Both the position numbers and the translations under genes were made by a program. The notes under the pieces are model-generated. The model ran no database searches. It was not told where the DNA came from and saw nothing but the letters and a program-made list of their open reading frames with translations. From JACNKJ01 sp964440095 (GTDB lineage Bacteria; Krumholzibacteriota; Krumholzibacteriia; JACNKJ01), in the NCBI GenBank assembly GCA_964440095.1, contig CAYTPZ010000024.1, forward strand, positions 1 to 29,707: 29,707 nt of DNA. Direction: 5' to 3'. Below are positions 15,147 through 22,355 of the stretch, in pieces (the stretch's first letter is position 1; every line of letters starts with the position of its first letter).

Positions 15147-16937
15147 TCATGCCGAGGACGAGACGACTTTGCCGTCCTGGTCCTGGCCCTTGTGGATGTA
15201 ATATTGCTGTACCGCGGTCAGGATATTGTTAACCAGCCAGTAAAGAACCAGCCCCGACGGCATACGGTAGAAGATGAAGGTCATGAAGAAGGGCATGATC
15301 TTGTTCATCATGGCCGCCTGCGCTCCCGCCTGGCTCGGCCCGGTGCTCATACCCATTCCCGTTCCGCCCATCTTGGTCTGGAACCACATGGACAGACCCA
15401 TGAGAATCGGCAGCAGACTGATGGAGTTGTTGATGAAGCCGCCCAGTACGGGAATTTCAAAGGGCAGCGTGTAGAGAACATCCATGTACGACAGGTCGTG
15501 GATCCATCCTACGAAGCCGGCGCCACGAAGCTGCACGGCGCTGCGCAGCACGCTGAAGAGCGCGAAGAAAACCGGCATCTGCAGGAGCAGCGGCAAACAA
15601 CCACCCAGGGGATTCACCCCGTGTTCCTTGTAGAGCTTCATGGTTTCTTCGTTGAGCTTCTGTTTGTTGTCCTTGTACTTGGCCTGAAGTTTCTGCAGCT
15701 CCGGCTGGATGCTCTGCATATCCTTCATGGACTTGAAGCTCTTGTGGCTCAGGCGATAGAAAAGCACCTTCGTGAAAATCGACAGCAGGATAATCACGAC
15801 GCCATAGTTGGGAATGAAGTTGTAGAGCCAAAGCATCAGCCACTTGATTCCCACGGAGATGGGCCTGATCCAAACCCAACCCAGGTCCTGCACGTTTTCC
15901 AAACCGCGCTCGTAACCCTGTAGGGTCTCGCGAATGATGGGACCCGCATAAACCTGGAAGGTCTCGTCGATGTTCGTGCGCCCGCCGCGTAGGGGGAACT
16001 CGGCGACAAATCCCAGGTACTCGGCGTCCTTGCTACCCGAAAGTGTGGCGCTACCCAGTAGCGGCGCTTCGGGAATCATGGCAAGGGTGAAGTACTTGTT
16101 CTTGGTGGCCGCCCACTGAACGGTTCCTTCGGGCGAGTTGACCGTGTCGCCGTTCTTGAAACTGCCCAGGCCCTTCTTCTCGTCCTTGTCGCCGAGTTTG
16201 AAGAAGTTTTTGAAGGATCCAACATCGTCCTTGCGATTCTTCTCCGTGGAGAGGATGCCCTGCTCCATACCCAGGCCGAAACTTCCCACACCCGCCAGAG
16301 CACCGCCGAGGCTACCGGAAACGTGAAGCTCCAACTGATAGCTGTCGGGGTGGAAGGTGTAGGTTTTGGTGATGTCGCCGCCGCTACCATCGGAAAAGCG
16401 GAAGCTGATCGATTGGTCGCTGGTCAGCTGCAGAAGGTCGTGTCCCGGGGGCAGGTCGCAAGCGAAATGCCAGTCGCCGCTTCTGAGCCGCTCGCTGCCG
16501 CGATTCAGGTCGAGGTTCAGAAGACCCAGGCCGGGGTGGGGATCACCCGACTCAACAAGCTGAACCACGCCGTCGATGTCGCCATCTTCATTATAACCGT
16601 CGAACTGGATCAGTTCGATGGCTGTAATGAGCGCGCCGCGCGAGTCCATGTGGTAGCGCGCCAGGGGCGTCTCCACGATGATCTCACGGCGAGGTGCCGC
16701 GGCGGTATCGATGTCGGAGATGGGCAGATCGCTGACCGCTGGCACTTCAGCGGCATCTGCTAAAGGGTCACTTGCGACTGGAGCCGGGTGGCTGGAGACC
16801 GGTGTCTCCTCCACCTGCTCGATGGGGGTTTCAGTGGGCGTCTCTGCTGGATCGGGTCCAAAACGAGACAACCAGGCGTAGTAACCAATCAGTAATATGA
16901 AGATCAGCCCGAAGGCGATCTTTGTTTGTCGATCCAT
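15147..16937 (-). CDS. yidC: Membrane protein insertase YidC
   Basis: A 596-residue YidC of the Gram-negative type. It has an N-terminal membrane anchor (about 6-23), a large periplasmic beta-sandwich domain (about 60-370) and a C-terminal insertase core with further membrane segments from about residue 375. The core is recognised by LYNFIPNYGVVIILLSIFTKVLFYRLSHKSFKSM, the cytoplasmic coiled hairpin QPELQKLQAKYKDNKQKLNEETMKLYKEHGVNPLGGCLPLLLQMPVFFALF and the final SGLVLYWLVNNI. It inserts and folds inner-membrane proteins alone or with SecYEG. The large periplasmic domain supports a diderm host. GAGG precedes the ATG at 16937. Its partner gene yidD lies 31 bases upstream. Confidence 0.97.
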   Translation of the reverse strand: MDRQTKIAFGLIFILLIGYYAWLSRFGPDPAETPTETPIEQVEETPVSSHPAPVASDPLADAAEVPAVSDLPISDIDTAAAPRREIIVETPLARYHMDSRGALITAIELIQFDGYNEDGDIDGVVQLVESGDPHPGLGLLNLDLNRGSERLRSGDWHFACDLPPGHDLLQLTSDQSISFRFSDGSGGDITKTYTFHPDSYQLELHVSGSLGGALAGVGSFGLGMEQGILSTEKNRKDDVGSFKNFFKLGDKDEKKGLGSFKNGDTVNSPEGTVQWAATKNKYFTLAMIPEAPLLGSATLSGSKDAEYLGFVAEFPLRGGRTNIDETFQVYAGPIIRETLQGYERGLENVQDLGWVWIRPISVGIKWLMLWLYNFIPNYGVVIILLSIFTKVLFYRLSHKSFKSMKDMQSIQPELQKLQAKYKDNKQKLNEETMKLYKEHGVNPLGGCLPLLLQMPVFFALFSVLRSAVQLRGAGFVGWIHDLSYMDVLYTLPFEIPVLGGFINNSISLLPILMGLSMWFQTKMGGTGMGMSTGPSQAGAQAAMMNKIMPFFMTFIFYRMPSGLVLYWLVNNILTAVQQYYIHKGQDQDGKVVSSSA

Positions 16938-16968
16938 TCAGTCCTCGCGCCGATCCAGGCAGGTAAAC

Positions 16969-17193
16969 CTATTCCGGTTTTTCAGGCACGGGGTCGTGCC
17001 CACCCGGGTGGAACGGATGGCAGCGAAGGACACGTTTTGTGGAAAGCCAAAAGCCCCGGAAGAACCCATGCCGGCACACCGCTTCCTCCGCATAGGCGGA
17101 GCAGCTTGGATGGTACCGGCAGGTATCGGGCAAGAACGGTGAAATCAACCTGCGATAAGCACTGATAAGCATCAGCAAAAGCTTCGCGGCCAT
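16969..17193 (-). CDS. yidD: Membrane protein insertion efficiency factor YidD
   Basis: A 74-residue member of the YidD family (DUF37), recognised by YRRLISPFLPDTCRYHPSCSAYAEEAVCRHG and the later TKRVLRCHPFHPGGHDPVP, with the conserved cysteines. It is a small amphipathic inner-membrane-associated protein that assists YidC-dependent insertion. The start follows AAGGAAA directly. It lies between rnpA (23-base gap) and yidC, the standard order. Confidence 0.95.
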   Translation of the reverse strand: MAAKLLLMLISAYRRLISPFLPDTCRYHPSCSAYAEEAVCRHGFFRGFWLSTKRVLRCHPFHPGGHDPVPEKPE

Positions 17194-17216
17194 TTTCCTT
17201 CTCTCTTAGCTCTAGG

Positions 17217-17573
17217 CTAAGGATCCGATATCAGGTTCAGGCGGGTCAGCAGATTCGTGAGTTCCCCGATAACCGGAGAAAGCTTCTGGTCTCTCAACGT
17301 TGCGCGCGCCACAAGCACATAGGCTCCAGGCTTCTCCAAACGAAGTGCGCAACTTCGAAACGCCTCCCTCAGTAACCTCTTGGCGCGGTTCCTCTGAACC
17401 GCGTTCCCAACTCTCCGGCTTGCCACGACGGCAAATGAAAAACGAGTTTCGTGCTCTTGGAAAATTAGAACGAGCTGTTTGCCCGCAGCTTTCCGGCCGG
17501 TGCGGTAATGGGACTGGAAATCCCCAGAGGGGACCTTATTAAATCGGCGCTGGGAACCAGGTGGGCCACCCAT
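17217..17573 (-). CDS. rnpA: Ribonuclease P protein component
   Basis: A 118-residue protein subunit of RNase P, which helps the catalytic RNA trim 5' leaders from tRNA precursors. The signature FSFAVVASRRVGNAVQRNRAKRLLREAFR carries the RNR motif for RNA contact. It lies 20 bases after rpmH, the near-universal pairing. The ATG at 17573 has a weak ribosome site (GGAAATCC), so coupling to rpmH is likely. No RNase P RNA gene was seen in the window. Confidence 0.95.
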   Translation of the reverse strand: MGGPPGSQRRFNKVPSGDFQSHYRTGRKAAGKQLVLIFQEHETRFSFAVVASRRVGNAVQRNRAKRLLREAFRSCALRLEKPGAYVLVARATLRDQKLSPVIGELTNLLTRLNLISDP

Positions 17574-17593
17574 AGGATTTCCATGCGTACTAA

Positions 17594-17728
17594 TTAGACT
17601 GACAGCCGTTTGCGGCCCTTGGCGCGACGGGCGCTTAACACAGCTCGTCCGGCCTTGGTGCTCATGCGCTTGCGGAAGCCGTGCTTGCGTTTGCGCTTGA
17701 GATTGCTGGGCTGGAAGGTCCTCTTCAA
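17594..17728 (-). CDS. rpmH: 50S ribosomal protein L34
   Basis: A 44-residue L34, exactly the usual length, with the highly conserved KRTFQPSNLKRKRKHGFRKR and KAGRAVLSARRAKGRKRL. Initiation is at TTG 17728, preceded by the strong Shine-Dalgarno AAGGAGG six bases upstream. The longer frame from 17785 would read through that ribosome site and through the promoter, so I reject it. First gene of the leftward operon leading to rnpA, yidD and yidC. Confidence 0.95.
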   Translation of the reverse strand: MKRTFQPSNLKRKRKHGFRKRMSTKAGRAVLSARRAKGRKRLSV

Positions 17729-17756
17729 AGCTAACCTCCTTATTTGAGAGTCACTT

Positions 17757-17785
17757 AAGCTAGATGTTCCCCTCCCCAAAGTCAA
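17757..17785 (-). promoter_or_regulatory. Promoter of the rpmH-rnpA-yidD-yidC operon
   Basis: On the minus strand TTGACT (17785-17780), a 17-base spacer, then TAGCTT (17762-17757). Transcription would start near 17750, leaving about 20 bases before the TTG start with AAGGAGG inside. The dnaA promoter candidate has the same TAGCTT -10. Confidence 0.5.
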
Positions 17786-17916
17786 GCACCCTTCTTAATT
17801 TTCCACAATTTCATACCAATCGCCTTTAATTAGGGGTGTTTTGAGCAAGGTTGACCGCTATAACACCCTCAAAACAGTGCTGTTAGAACATTTTTCCACA
17901 ATTTTTTGCTTTGCTC

Positions 17917-17945
17917 TTGAAAGGGCCCCCGCCCTGTGTTAGCTT
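17917..17945 (+). promoter_or_regulatory. Candidate dnaA promoter
   Basis: TTGAAA (17917-17922), a 17-base GC-rich spacer and TAGCTT (17940-17945). Transcription would start near 17952, giving a leader of about 195 bases. That leader contains the perfect DnaA box and the AT-rich stretch, consistent with autoregulation by DnaA. Confidence 0.45.
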
Positions 17946-17951
17946 CGCTTT

Positions 17952-17984
17952 CCCTTGATGCAAGGGGACTTCGAGGCCTCGAAG
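17952..17984 (+). repeat. Two adjacent palindromes in the dnaA leader
   Basis: CCCTTG-ATG-CAAGGG (17952-17966) and the perfect 16-bp palindrome CTTCGAGGCCTCGAAG (17969-17984) lie side by side at the predicted start of the dnaA transcript. They could fold into 5' RNA hairpins or bind a protein dimer. No T run follows, so they do not look like a terminator. Confidence 0.5.
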
Positions 17985-18146
17985 CTTCACTCAAATTCCC
18001 ATAGAGGCAATGTATCTGTTACCGAAGGGGCAATTTCCTCTGTGGATAACCATGCCCATAACTGTGGGATAAGTGAATTAAGTCGTTGATTTTAATTTTG
18101 TTAACGAGTTTTCCACATTTGTGAAGCTTTCGGGGAGGTTTCGTCC

Positions 18147-19511
18147 TTGTCCGCAAAGGAAAAGGAAAGCCAGGGGATCTGGTCCCAGATCACGGCAATT
18201 ATGCGAGATTTCGTGCCGAGCCCGGCCTACGAGACCTGGATTGTCCCCACACGCATGGTTCGCTATGACGGCGAACGCATGACCATCGAGGGGCCTAACC
18301 AGTTCTTCATCGATTGGCTGACCCAGCATCATCTGGGCACCCTGCGCGATGCTGGCGAAAAGGTGCTGGGATTCCGTCCCGGTATCGAGCTCACCTATCG
18401 GCCCAGCGACGGGCGCACGCCATTCGATCCTTCGGGTCGTCGCCAGAATTTCCTAAGGCGATATACCCACGATCCGCGGGCCAACAAGATGCTCAACGGC
18501 CGCTACACCTTCGAGGAGTTCATCGTGGGGGCCAGCAATCGCATGGCCCACGCAGCCTCATTGGCGGTGGCTGAGAATCCGGCCCGGGTCTACAACCCGC
18601 TTTTCATCTATGGAGGCGTGGGTCTGGGCAAAACACACCTGGCCCAGGCCATCGGGCATTTTGTCTTGTCCAGTAAGCGCAAGGCGAGGGTCTTCTACAG
18701 TTCCAGCGAAACCTTCATGAACGAGCTCATTTTCGCCATCAGGCAGGGCAAAAATCTCGAGTTCAAGAACAAGTACCGGAATATGGACCTGCTCATCATC
18801 GATGACATCCAGTTCCTGGCCGGCCGCGAGAGCACCCAGGAGGAGTTCTTCCACACCTTCAACGCGCTCTACGACAACAACAAGCAGATAGTGGTCACCA
18901 GCGACCGGCCGCCCAAGGAGATCAAAGACCTGGAAGAAAGGCTGATAAGCCGCTTCGAATGGGGTTTGATCACCGATATTCAGAAGCCCGACATCGAAAC
19001 GCGCCTGGCCATCCTGAAGAATAAGGCGGCCAAGGACAATCTACCCATTCCCGAAGACGTGCTCATACTCATAGCGGAAAATGTGAGCAGCAGTATTCGT
19101 GAGTTGGAGGGCAGCCTCATTCGATTGCTGGCCTTCGCCAATCTCACCGGCGGAGAGATCAATACGAATTTGGCAAAGGAATCGCTGCGTGACTTCATGG
19201 CTGCGGGCCGGCGAAGCTCCTCGGTGGCCGATATTCAGAAGGCCGTGGCCGAGAAGTTCGAAATCAGCGTGGAACTGATGAAATCCGAGAAGCGCAGCAG
19301 TCGGGTGGTCTTGCCGCGGCAGGTGGCCATCTATCTGAGCCGTCAGCTCACCGACAAGAGCCTGGTCGAGGTGGGAAGGCTCTTTGGCGGGCGCGATCAC
19401 ACCACCGTGATGCACGCCTGCAAGAAGATCGAGAAGCTCATTAACGAGAAACCTGAGCTTCAGCGGCAGGTGACGGAGATTCGTCAGAAGTTCAGTCTGG
19501 TGCAGGTTTAG
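18147..19511 (+). CDS. dnaA: Chromosomal replication initiator DnaA
   Basis: A 454-residue DnaA: the AAA+ protein that binds DnaA boxes, melts the origin and recruits the helicase. Domain I is residues 1-85 (IWSQITAIMRDFVPSPAYETWIVPTRMVRYD) and domain II is a short linker. Domain III has Walker A GGVGLGKTH (156-164), Walker B LLIIDDIQFLAGR (215-227) and the sensor SDRPP. Domain IV carries the DNA-binding signature near 395-425 (LVEVGRLFGGRDHTTVMHACKKI). Start is TTG at 18147 with GGGGAGG upstream; no in-frame ATG exists near the conserved N-terminus. Replication-origin elements lie on both sides. Codon use matches its neighbours. Confidence 0.98.
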   Translation: MSAKEKESQGIWSQITAIMRDFVPSPAYETWIVPTRMVRYDGERMTIEGPNQFFIDWLTQHHLGTLRDAGEKVLGFRPGIELTYRPSDGRTPFDPSGRRQNFLRRYTHDPRANKMLNGRYTFEEFIVGASNRMAHAASLAVAENPARVYNPLFIYGGVGLGKTHLAQAIGHFVLSSKRKARVFYSSSETFMNELIFAIRQGKNLEFKNKYRNMDLLIIDDIQFLAGRESTQEEFFHTFNALYDNNKQIVVTSDRPPKEIKDLEERLISRFEWGLITDIQKPDIETRLAILKNKAAKDNLPIPEDVLILIAENVSSSIRELEGSLIRLLAFANLTGGEINTNLAKESLRDFMAAGRRSSSVADIQKAVAEKFEISVELMKSEKRSSRVVLPRQVAIYLSRQLTDKSLVEVGRLFGGRDHTTVMHACKKIEKLINEKPELQRQVTEIRQKFSLVQV

Positions 19512-19786
19512 AACTTTCCACATGATGTGTGTAAATCTCGTGGAAAGAGCGAAGTGAAGCGAAAATGGCGGCAGGCGGTGGAAAAGAGAGTCGATTATCC
19601 ACGGGATTTCCACAGAGAGGCGGGGGCTGTGAACAGCGGATACAGCCTGCAAAAACAGGGTCTTGAACATTTCACGTGCAAGTCTTACACATTGTGCACA
19701 GACCCTACTGCTACTGCTCTTTCTCTAAATAAAAAGAAGAAGACAGGTCCGACGGTGTTGGTAACTCGCGGACCAGGAGGTAAGGC
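19512..19786. other. dnaA-dnaN gap with further DnaA-box-like sites
   Basis: A 275-base non-coding gap. It holds TTATCCACG (19595-19603, one mismatch), ATTTCCACA (19606-19614) and CTTTCCACA (19514-19522), plus GTGGAAAA (19578-19585). An inverted pair CTTTCCAC/GTGGAAAG (19514-19521, 19540-19547) could form a loose hairpin after dnaA. Together with the upstream gap this suggests an origin with DnaA sites on both sides of dnaA, as in many bacteria. The dnaN promoter candidate lies at 19663-19691. Confidence 0.5.
19663..19691 (+). promoter_or_regulatory. Weak candidate dnaN promoter
   Basis: TTGAAC (19663-19668), a 17-base spacer and TACACA (19686-19691). Both hexamers are imperfect. A hexamer CACGTG lies in the spacer, but the surrounding bases do not make a parS site. 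Confidence 0.3.
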
Positions 19787-20899
19787 GTGAAGATTTCCTT
19801 GTCCCAGCCCGAGCTGAACCGCATCGCCTCACTGGCGGGAAACGTGGTTCCCGGAAAATCCACTCTTCCCATTCTGTCCTCCATGTTACTGGAGGCATCG
19901 GAAGGATTCATCTCTCTTTCGGCCACGGACCTGGATCTTTCGATCACGCTATCCTGCGAAGCCGACGTGCAGGCTCCCGGTAAGGTTGCGATTTCCGCCA
20001 AGAAGTTCTCGGAGATAGTGCGCAAGCTGGACTCGGTAGATGTGGTTCTCGAACTCAAGGGCGAAAGTTTGACCGTGGATTGCGGGAAGAGTCACTTTGT
20101 GATTCCCGTACAGGACTCGTCCGACTTTCCCAGCCTTCCCGACGCCAAAGGTTTCGAAGCCTTTCCCGCTCCGGCAAGTTTATTCAAAGACATGATCCGC
20201 CGCACCCGCTACGCCGCGAGCACCGACTTGGCGCGTCCCTCCATGAACGGGGTGCTTCTAGAAATAGCCAAGGATCGTGTGAGCATGGTGGCCACCGACG
20301 GACATCGACTTGCGTCCATCGCACGCAAAGAGACCATGGCCGTGAGCGAAAAGCTCGAAGCTATTCTTCCCAGCAAGGCTCTCGATCAACTACTGCGCCT
20401 TCTGCCCGAGGAAAGCAACATTCAGCTTGGCTTCACCGAGAAGCAGGCCTTCTTCCAGATGGAGGGAGTTACCCTCTTCACGCGTCTTGTGGATGGTCCA
20501 TTCCCTAACTACAAGCAGGTCATTCCGGCCAGTAACGACAAGGAAATGGAAGTGGACACGGACAGCATGCTGGTGGCCACCGACCGCGTATCCACGCTGG
20601 CTACGAACCTGAGCACCAAGCAGATCAAGTTGTCCTTCTCCGAGAACAAAGTGGGCCTGGAAGTTGCCAGTCCCGACTACGGTAAGGCCTACGAGGAAGT
20701 GGAAAGCGACTTTCAGGGCGACAGCATGAACATTGGCTACAATGCCGTGTATCTGCTCGACGCGCTCAAGAACATCGGATCGGAACGCGTGCGCTTCCGC
20801 CTGGATCGTCCCGACAATGCGGGCATCCTCGAACCGGCCGATGGTAGCGAGGGCGAAGAATATTTCTGCCTGCTCATGCCGCTCAAGCTGAGCGAGTAG
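19787..20899 (+). CDS. dnaN: DNA polymerase III beta sliding clamp
   Basis: A 370-residue beta clamp, which as a dimeric ring tethers the replicative polymerase and many repair proteins to DNA. Three similar clamp domains are recognisable: LPILSSMLLEASEGFISLSATDLDLSIT near the N-terminus, RRTRYAASTDLARPSMNGVLLEI...MVATDGHRLA in the middle, and the C-terminal end YFCLLMPLKLSE with the conserved hydrophobic pocket strand (xMPLxL). The GTG at 19787 follows AGGAGG with a six-base spacer. recF begins 12 bases after the stop. Confidence 0.98.
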   Translation: MKISLSQPELNRIASLAGNVVPGKSTLPILSSMLLEASEGFISLSATDLDLSITLSCEADVQAPGKVAISAKKFSEIVRKLDSVDVVLELKGESLTVDCGKSHFVIPVQDSSDFPSLPDAKGFEAFPAPASLFKDMIRRTRYAASTDLARPSMNGVLLEIAKDRVSMVATDGHRLASIARKETMAVSEKLEAILPSKALDQLLRLLPEESNIQLGFTEKQAFFQMEGVTLFTRLVDGPFPNYKQVIPASNDKEMEVDTDSMLVATDRVSTLATNLSTKQIKLSFSENKVGLEVASPDYGKAYEEVESDFQGDSMNIGYNAVYLLDALKNIGSERVRFRLDRPDNAGILEPADGSEGEEYFCLLMPLKLSE

Positions 20900-20911
20900 G
20901 GACGGCGCGCC

Positions 20912-22009
20912 GTGATCTTCCGGCGCCTACGGGCGGAGGGCTTTCGCAACCTGGCCCCGCTGGAGATTGAACCGCATCCCGAGATCAACTGGATTCACGG
21001 GGATAACGGGCAGGGAAAGACCAATCTGCTCGAGGCGCTTCTTTATCCTGTTACCGGACGCAGTCATCGCCGCGCTCGAGATGAAGAGGCGCTAGGTTTC
21101 GACGCCGAGTTGTTCTTTATGGCTGCAATTTTGGAAGACGACACCGGCGAATCTTTGGAACTCACGGCGGCCTGGTCGCGCGAAGAGGGCAAGCGTCTCA
21201 AACGCGACGGCCAGGAGCTCATGAAGCTCGCCGAACTTATGAGTTTGGTGGGCACGGTGGTCTTCGGCCCACGCGACGTGGAACTTGTGGGCGGTCTGCC
21301 GGAGCTCAGGCGCCGCTTCCTCGATTACACCCTGTCCAAGATCGATCCAAACTACCTGCGCGACCTCCTTTCATACAAACGGGTGCTTCGCCAAAGAAAC
21401 AGCCTGCTCCGCGCGGGAGGATCGCCCAGCGAACTCGAGGCCTGGACCAACCAACTGGTGGAATTCGGTGCGAAAATTCACCTGGAGCGGGTCCGTCATT
21501 TAGAGGTGCTCGCGCGCCACGCCGGCAGCTACTACAAGGAAATGAGCGACGAGGACGGGCCCTTTTATTTGACTTATAGATCTTCGATTTCGGGAAATGA
21601 TGAGGCCTCGGCTCAGGCCTCCTTCCGAAGCTCTCTGGAAGACTTGGCCTTCTCTGAGTCGTTGAAAAGAAACACGTTAGCAGGTCCCCATAGAGACGAT
21701 ATGCGTATTGACATTAACGGTCGAAATGCCCGAAAATATGCTTCACAGGGACAGAAGCGCTCGGTGGCCATAGCCCTGAAACTGGCCCAGGCCGAACTCC
21801 TGGACCAGCTCAGGCGAGACCGCCCTGTGGTGGTTCTGGACGATGTATTCAGCGAGCTGGATCCAGGTCGTCGTGAACGCCTCTGTGCCCTTGTGGGACG
21901 GCAATACCAGACCTTTCTTGCTACCCCCAGGCCGGATAGCGCTCTCGCCGGGCTCTTTCCCGCATCGCGTGTTTTTACGGTTAAGGCCGGCCGCGTAACT
22001 CCGGAGTGA
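20912..22009 (+). CDS. recF: DNA replication and repair protein RecF
   Basis: A 365-residue SMC-like ATPase that with RecO and RecR loads RecA at single-strand gaps and stalled forks. Walker A GDNGQGKTN (30-38), the ABC-type signature YASQGQKRSVAIALKLAQ and Walker B VVVLDDVFSELD are all present. Initiation is at GTG 20912, which gives the expected N-terminus (MIFRRLRAEGFRNL). The upstream sequence GGGACGGC is only a weak ribosome site, so coupling to dnaN is likely. Length is normal. Confidence 0.97.
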   Translation: MIFRRLRAEGFRNLAPLEIEPHPEINWIHGDNGQGKTNLLEALLYPVTGRSHRRARDEEALGFDAELFFMAAILEDDTGESLELTAAWSREEGKRLKRDGQELMKLAELMSLVGTVVFGPRDVELVGGLPELRRRFLDYTLSKIDPNYLRDLLSYKRVLRQRNSLLRAGGSPSELEAWTNQLVEFGAKIHLERVRHLEVLARHAGSYYKEMSDEDGPFYLTYRSSISGNDEASAQASFRSSLEDLAFSESLKRNTLAGPHRDDMRIDINGRNARKYASQGQKRSVAIALKLAQAELLDQLRRDRPVVVLDDVFSELDPGRRERLCALVGRQYQTFLATPRPDSALAGLFPASRVFTVKAGRVTPE

Positions 22010-22016
22010 GGATCCC

Positions 22017-22334
22017 TTGAGCGCAAAACCCGACGCCAAAAAGGAAGAGGCCTTTGTGCCCGTTGGTGATGTCCTTGCGGGAGTCATGCGCGGGATGGGT
22101 CTGGAGAAACGCCTTCAAGAACGACGAGTTGTGGAGAGTTGGGCTGAACTGGCAGGTCCCGATATCGCTCGATTCAGCGAGGCACTGCGCGTGGTTAGGG
22201 GAATTCTTTATCTGAAAGTGCAGAGCGCTGTTTGGGGCCAGGAGCTTCAGTTTCTCAAGCCGCAGATTATTGCGCGTGTAAACGAACACTTCGGTTCGGG
22301 ACTGGTAACGGATATCAGGATTACGGGGCGATAA
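22017..22334 (+). CDS. dciA: DUF721/DciA-like helicase-loading protein
   Basis: A 105-residue DUF721 protein, recognised by VGDVLAGVMRGMGLEKRLQERRVVESWAELAGPDIARFSEALRVVRGILYLKVQSAVWGQELQFLKPQIIARVNEHFG. DciA is the ancestral bacterial loader or assistant of the DnaB replicative helicase, found where DnaC/DnaI are absent. Its recF-gyrB position is typical. The start is TTG at 22017, preceded by GAGG across the recF stop; the only in-frame ATGs lie inside the conserved domain. No C-terminal extension is present. Family membership is clear. The exact role is inferred from studied DciA proteins. Confidence 0.9.
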   Translation: MSAKPDAKKEEAFVPVGDVLAGVMRGMGLEKRLQERRVVESWAELAGPDIARFSEALRVVRGILYLKVQSAVWGQELQFLKPQIIARVNEHFGSGLVTDIRITGR

Positions 22335-22355
22335 GCCCGGGAAGACCAAGGCACC

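Larger units (their letters stand above)
17786..18146. other. oriC: Probable replication origin, upstream part (rpmH-dnaA gap)
   Basis: This 361-base non-coding gap sits exactly where the gene strand switches from minus to plus, between rpmH and dnaA. DnaA-box matches are TTTTCCACA (17799-17807, 17892-17900 and 18109-18117, one mismatch each) and the perfect TGTGGATAA (18041-18049). A degenerate copy with one inserted base lies at 18063-18072. An AT-rich stretch (about 18069-18108, AAGTGAATTAAG ... TTTTAATTTTGTTAA) between the last boxes is the best candidate unwinding element. Also present: the dnaA promoter candidate, two short palindromes (17952-17984), and paired GTTTTGAG/CTCAAAAC (about 17838-17875). 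Confidence 0.8.

Noticed and set aside
14096..15232. 378-codon plus-strand open frame opposite jag
   Set aside because: It mirrors the low-complexity Jag tail and KH/R3H core. The coding strand is fixed by the conserved Jag domains and operon order.
17594..17785. 63-residue version of L34
   Set aside because: The extension reads through the AAGGAGG ribosome site and the promoter; the TTG at 17728 gives the exact family length of 44.
18116..18131. Possible Rex operator before dnaA (TTGTGAA half-site)
   Set aside because: Only one half-site is present; the second half (TTCACAA) is absent.
19668..19683. Possible fourth parS upstream of dnaN (ATTTCACGTGCAAG region)
   Set aside because: Only the central TTTCACGTG is kept; five positions of the 16-mer mismatch, far worse than the three clear sites.
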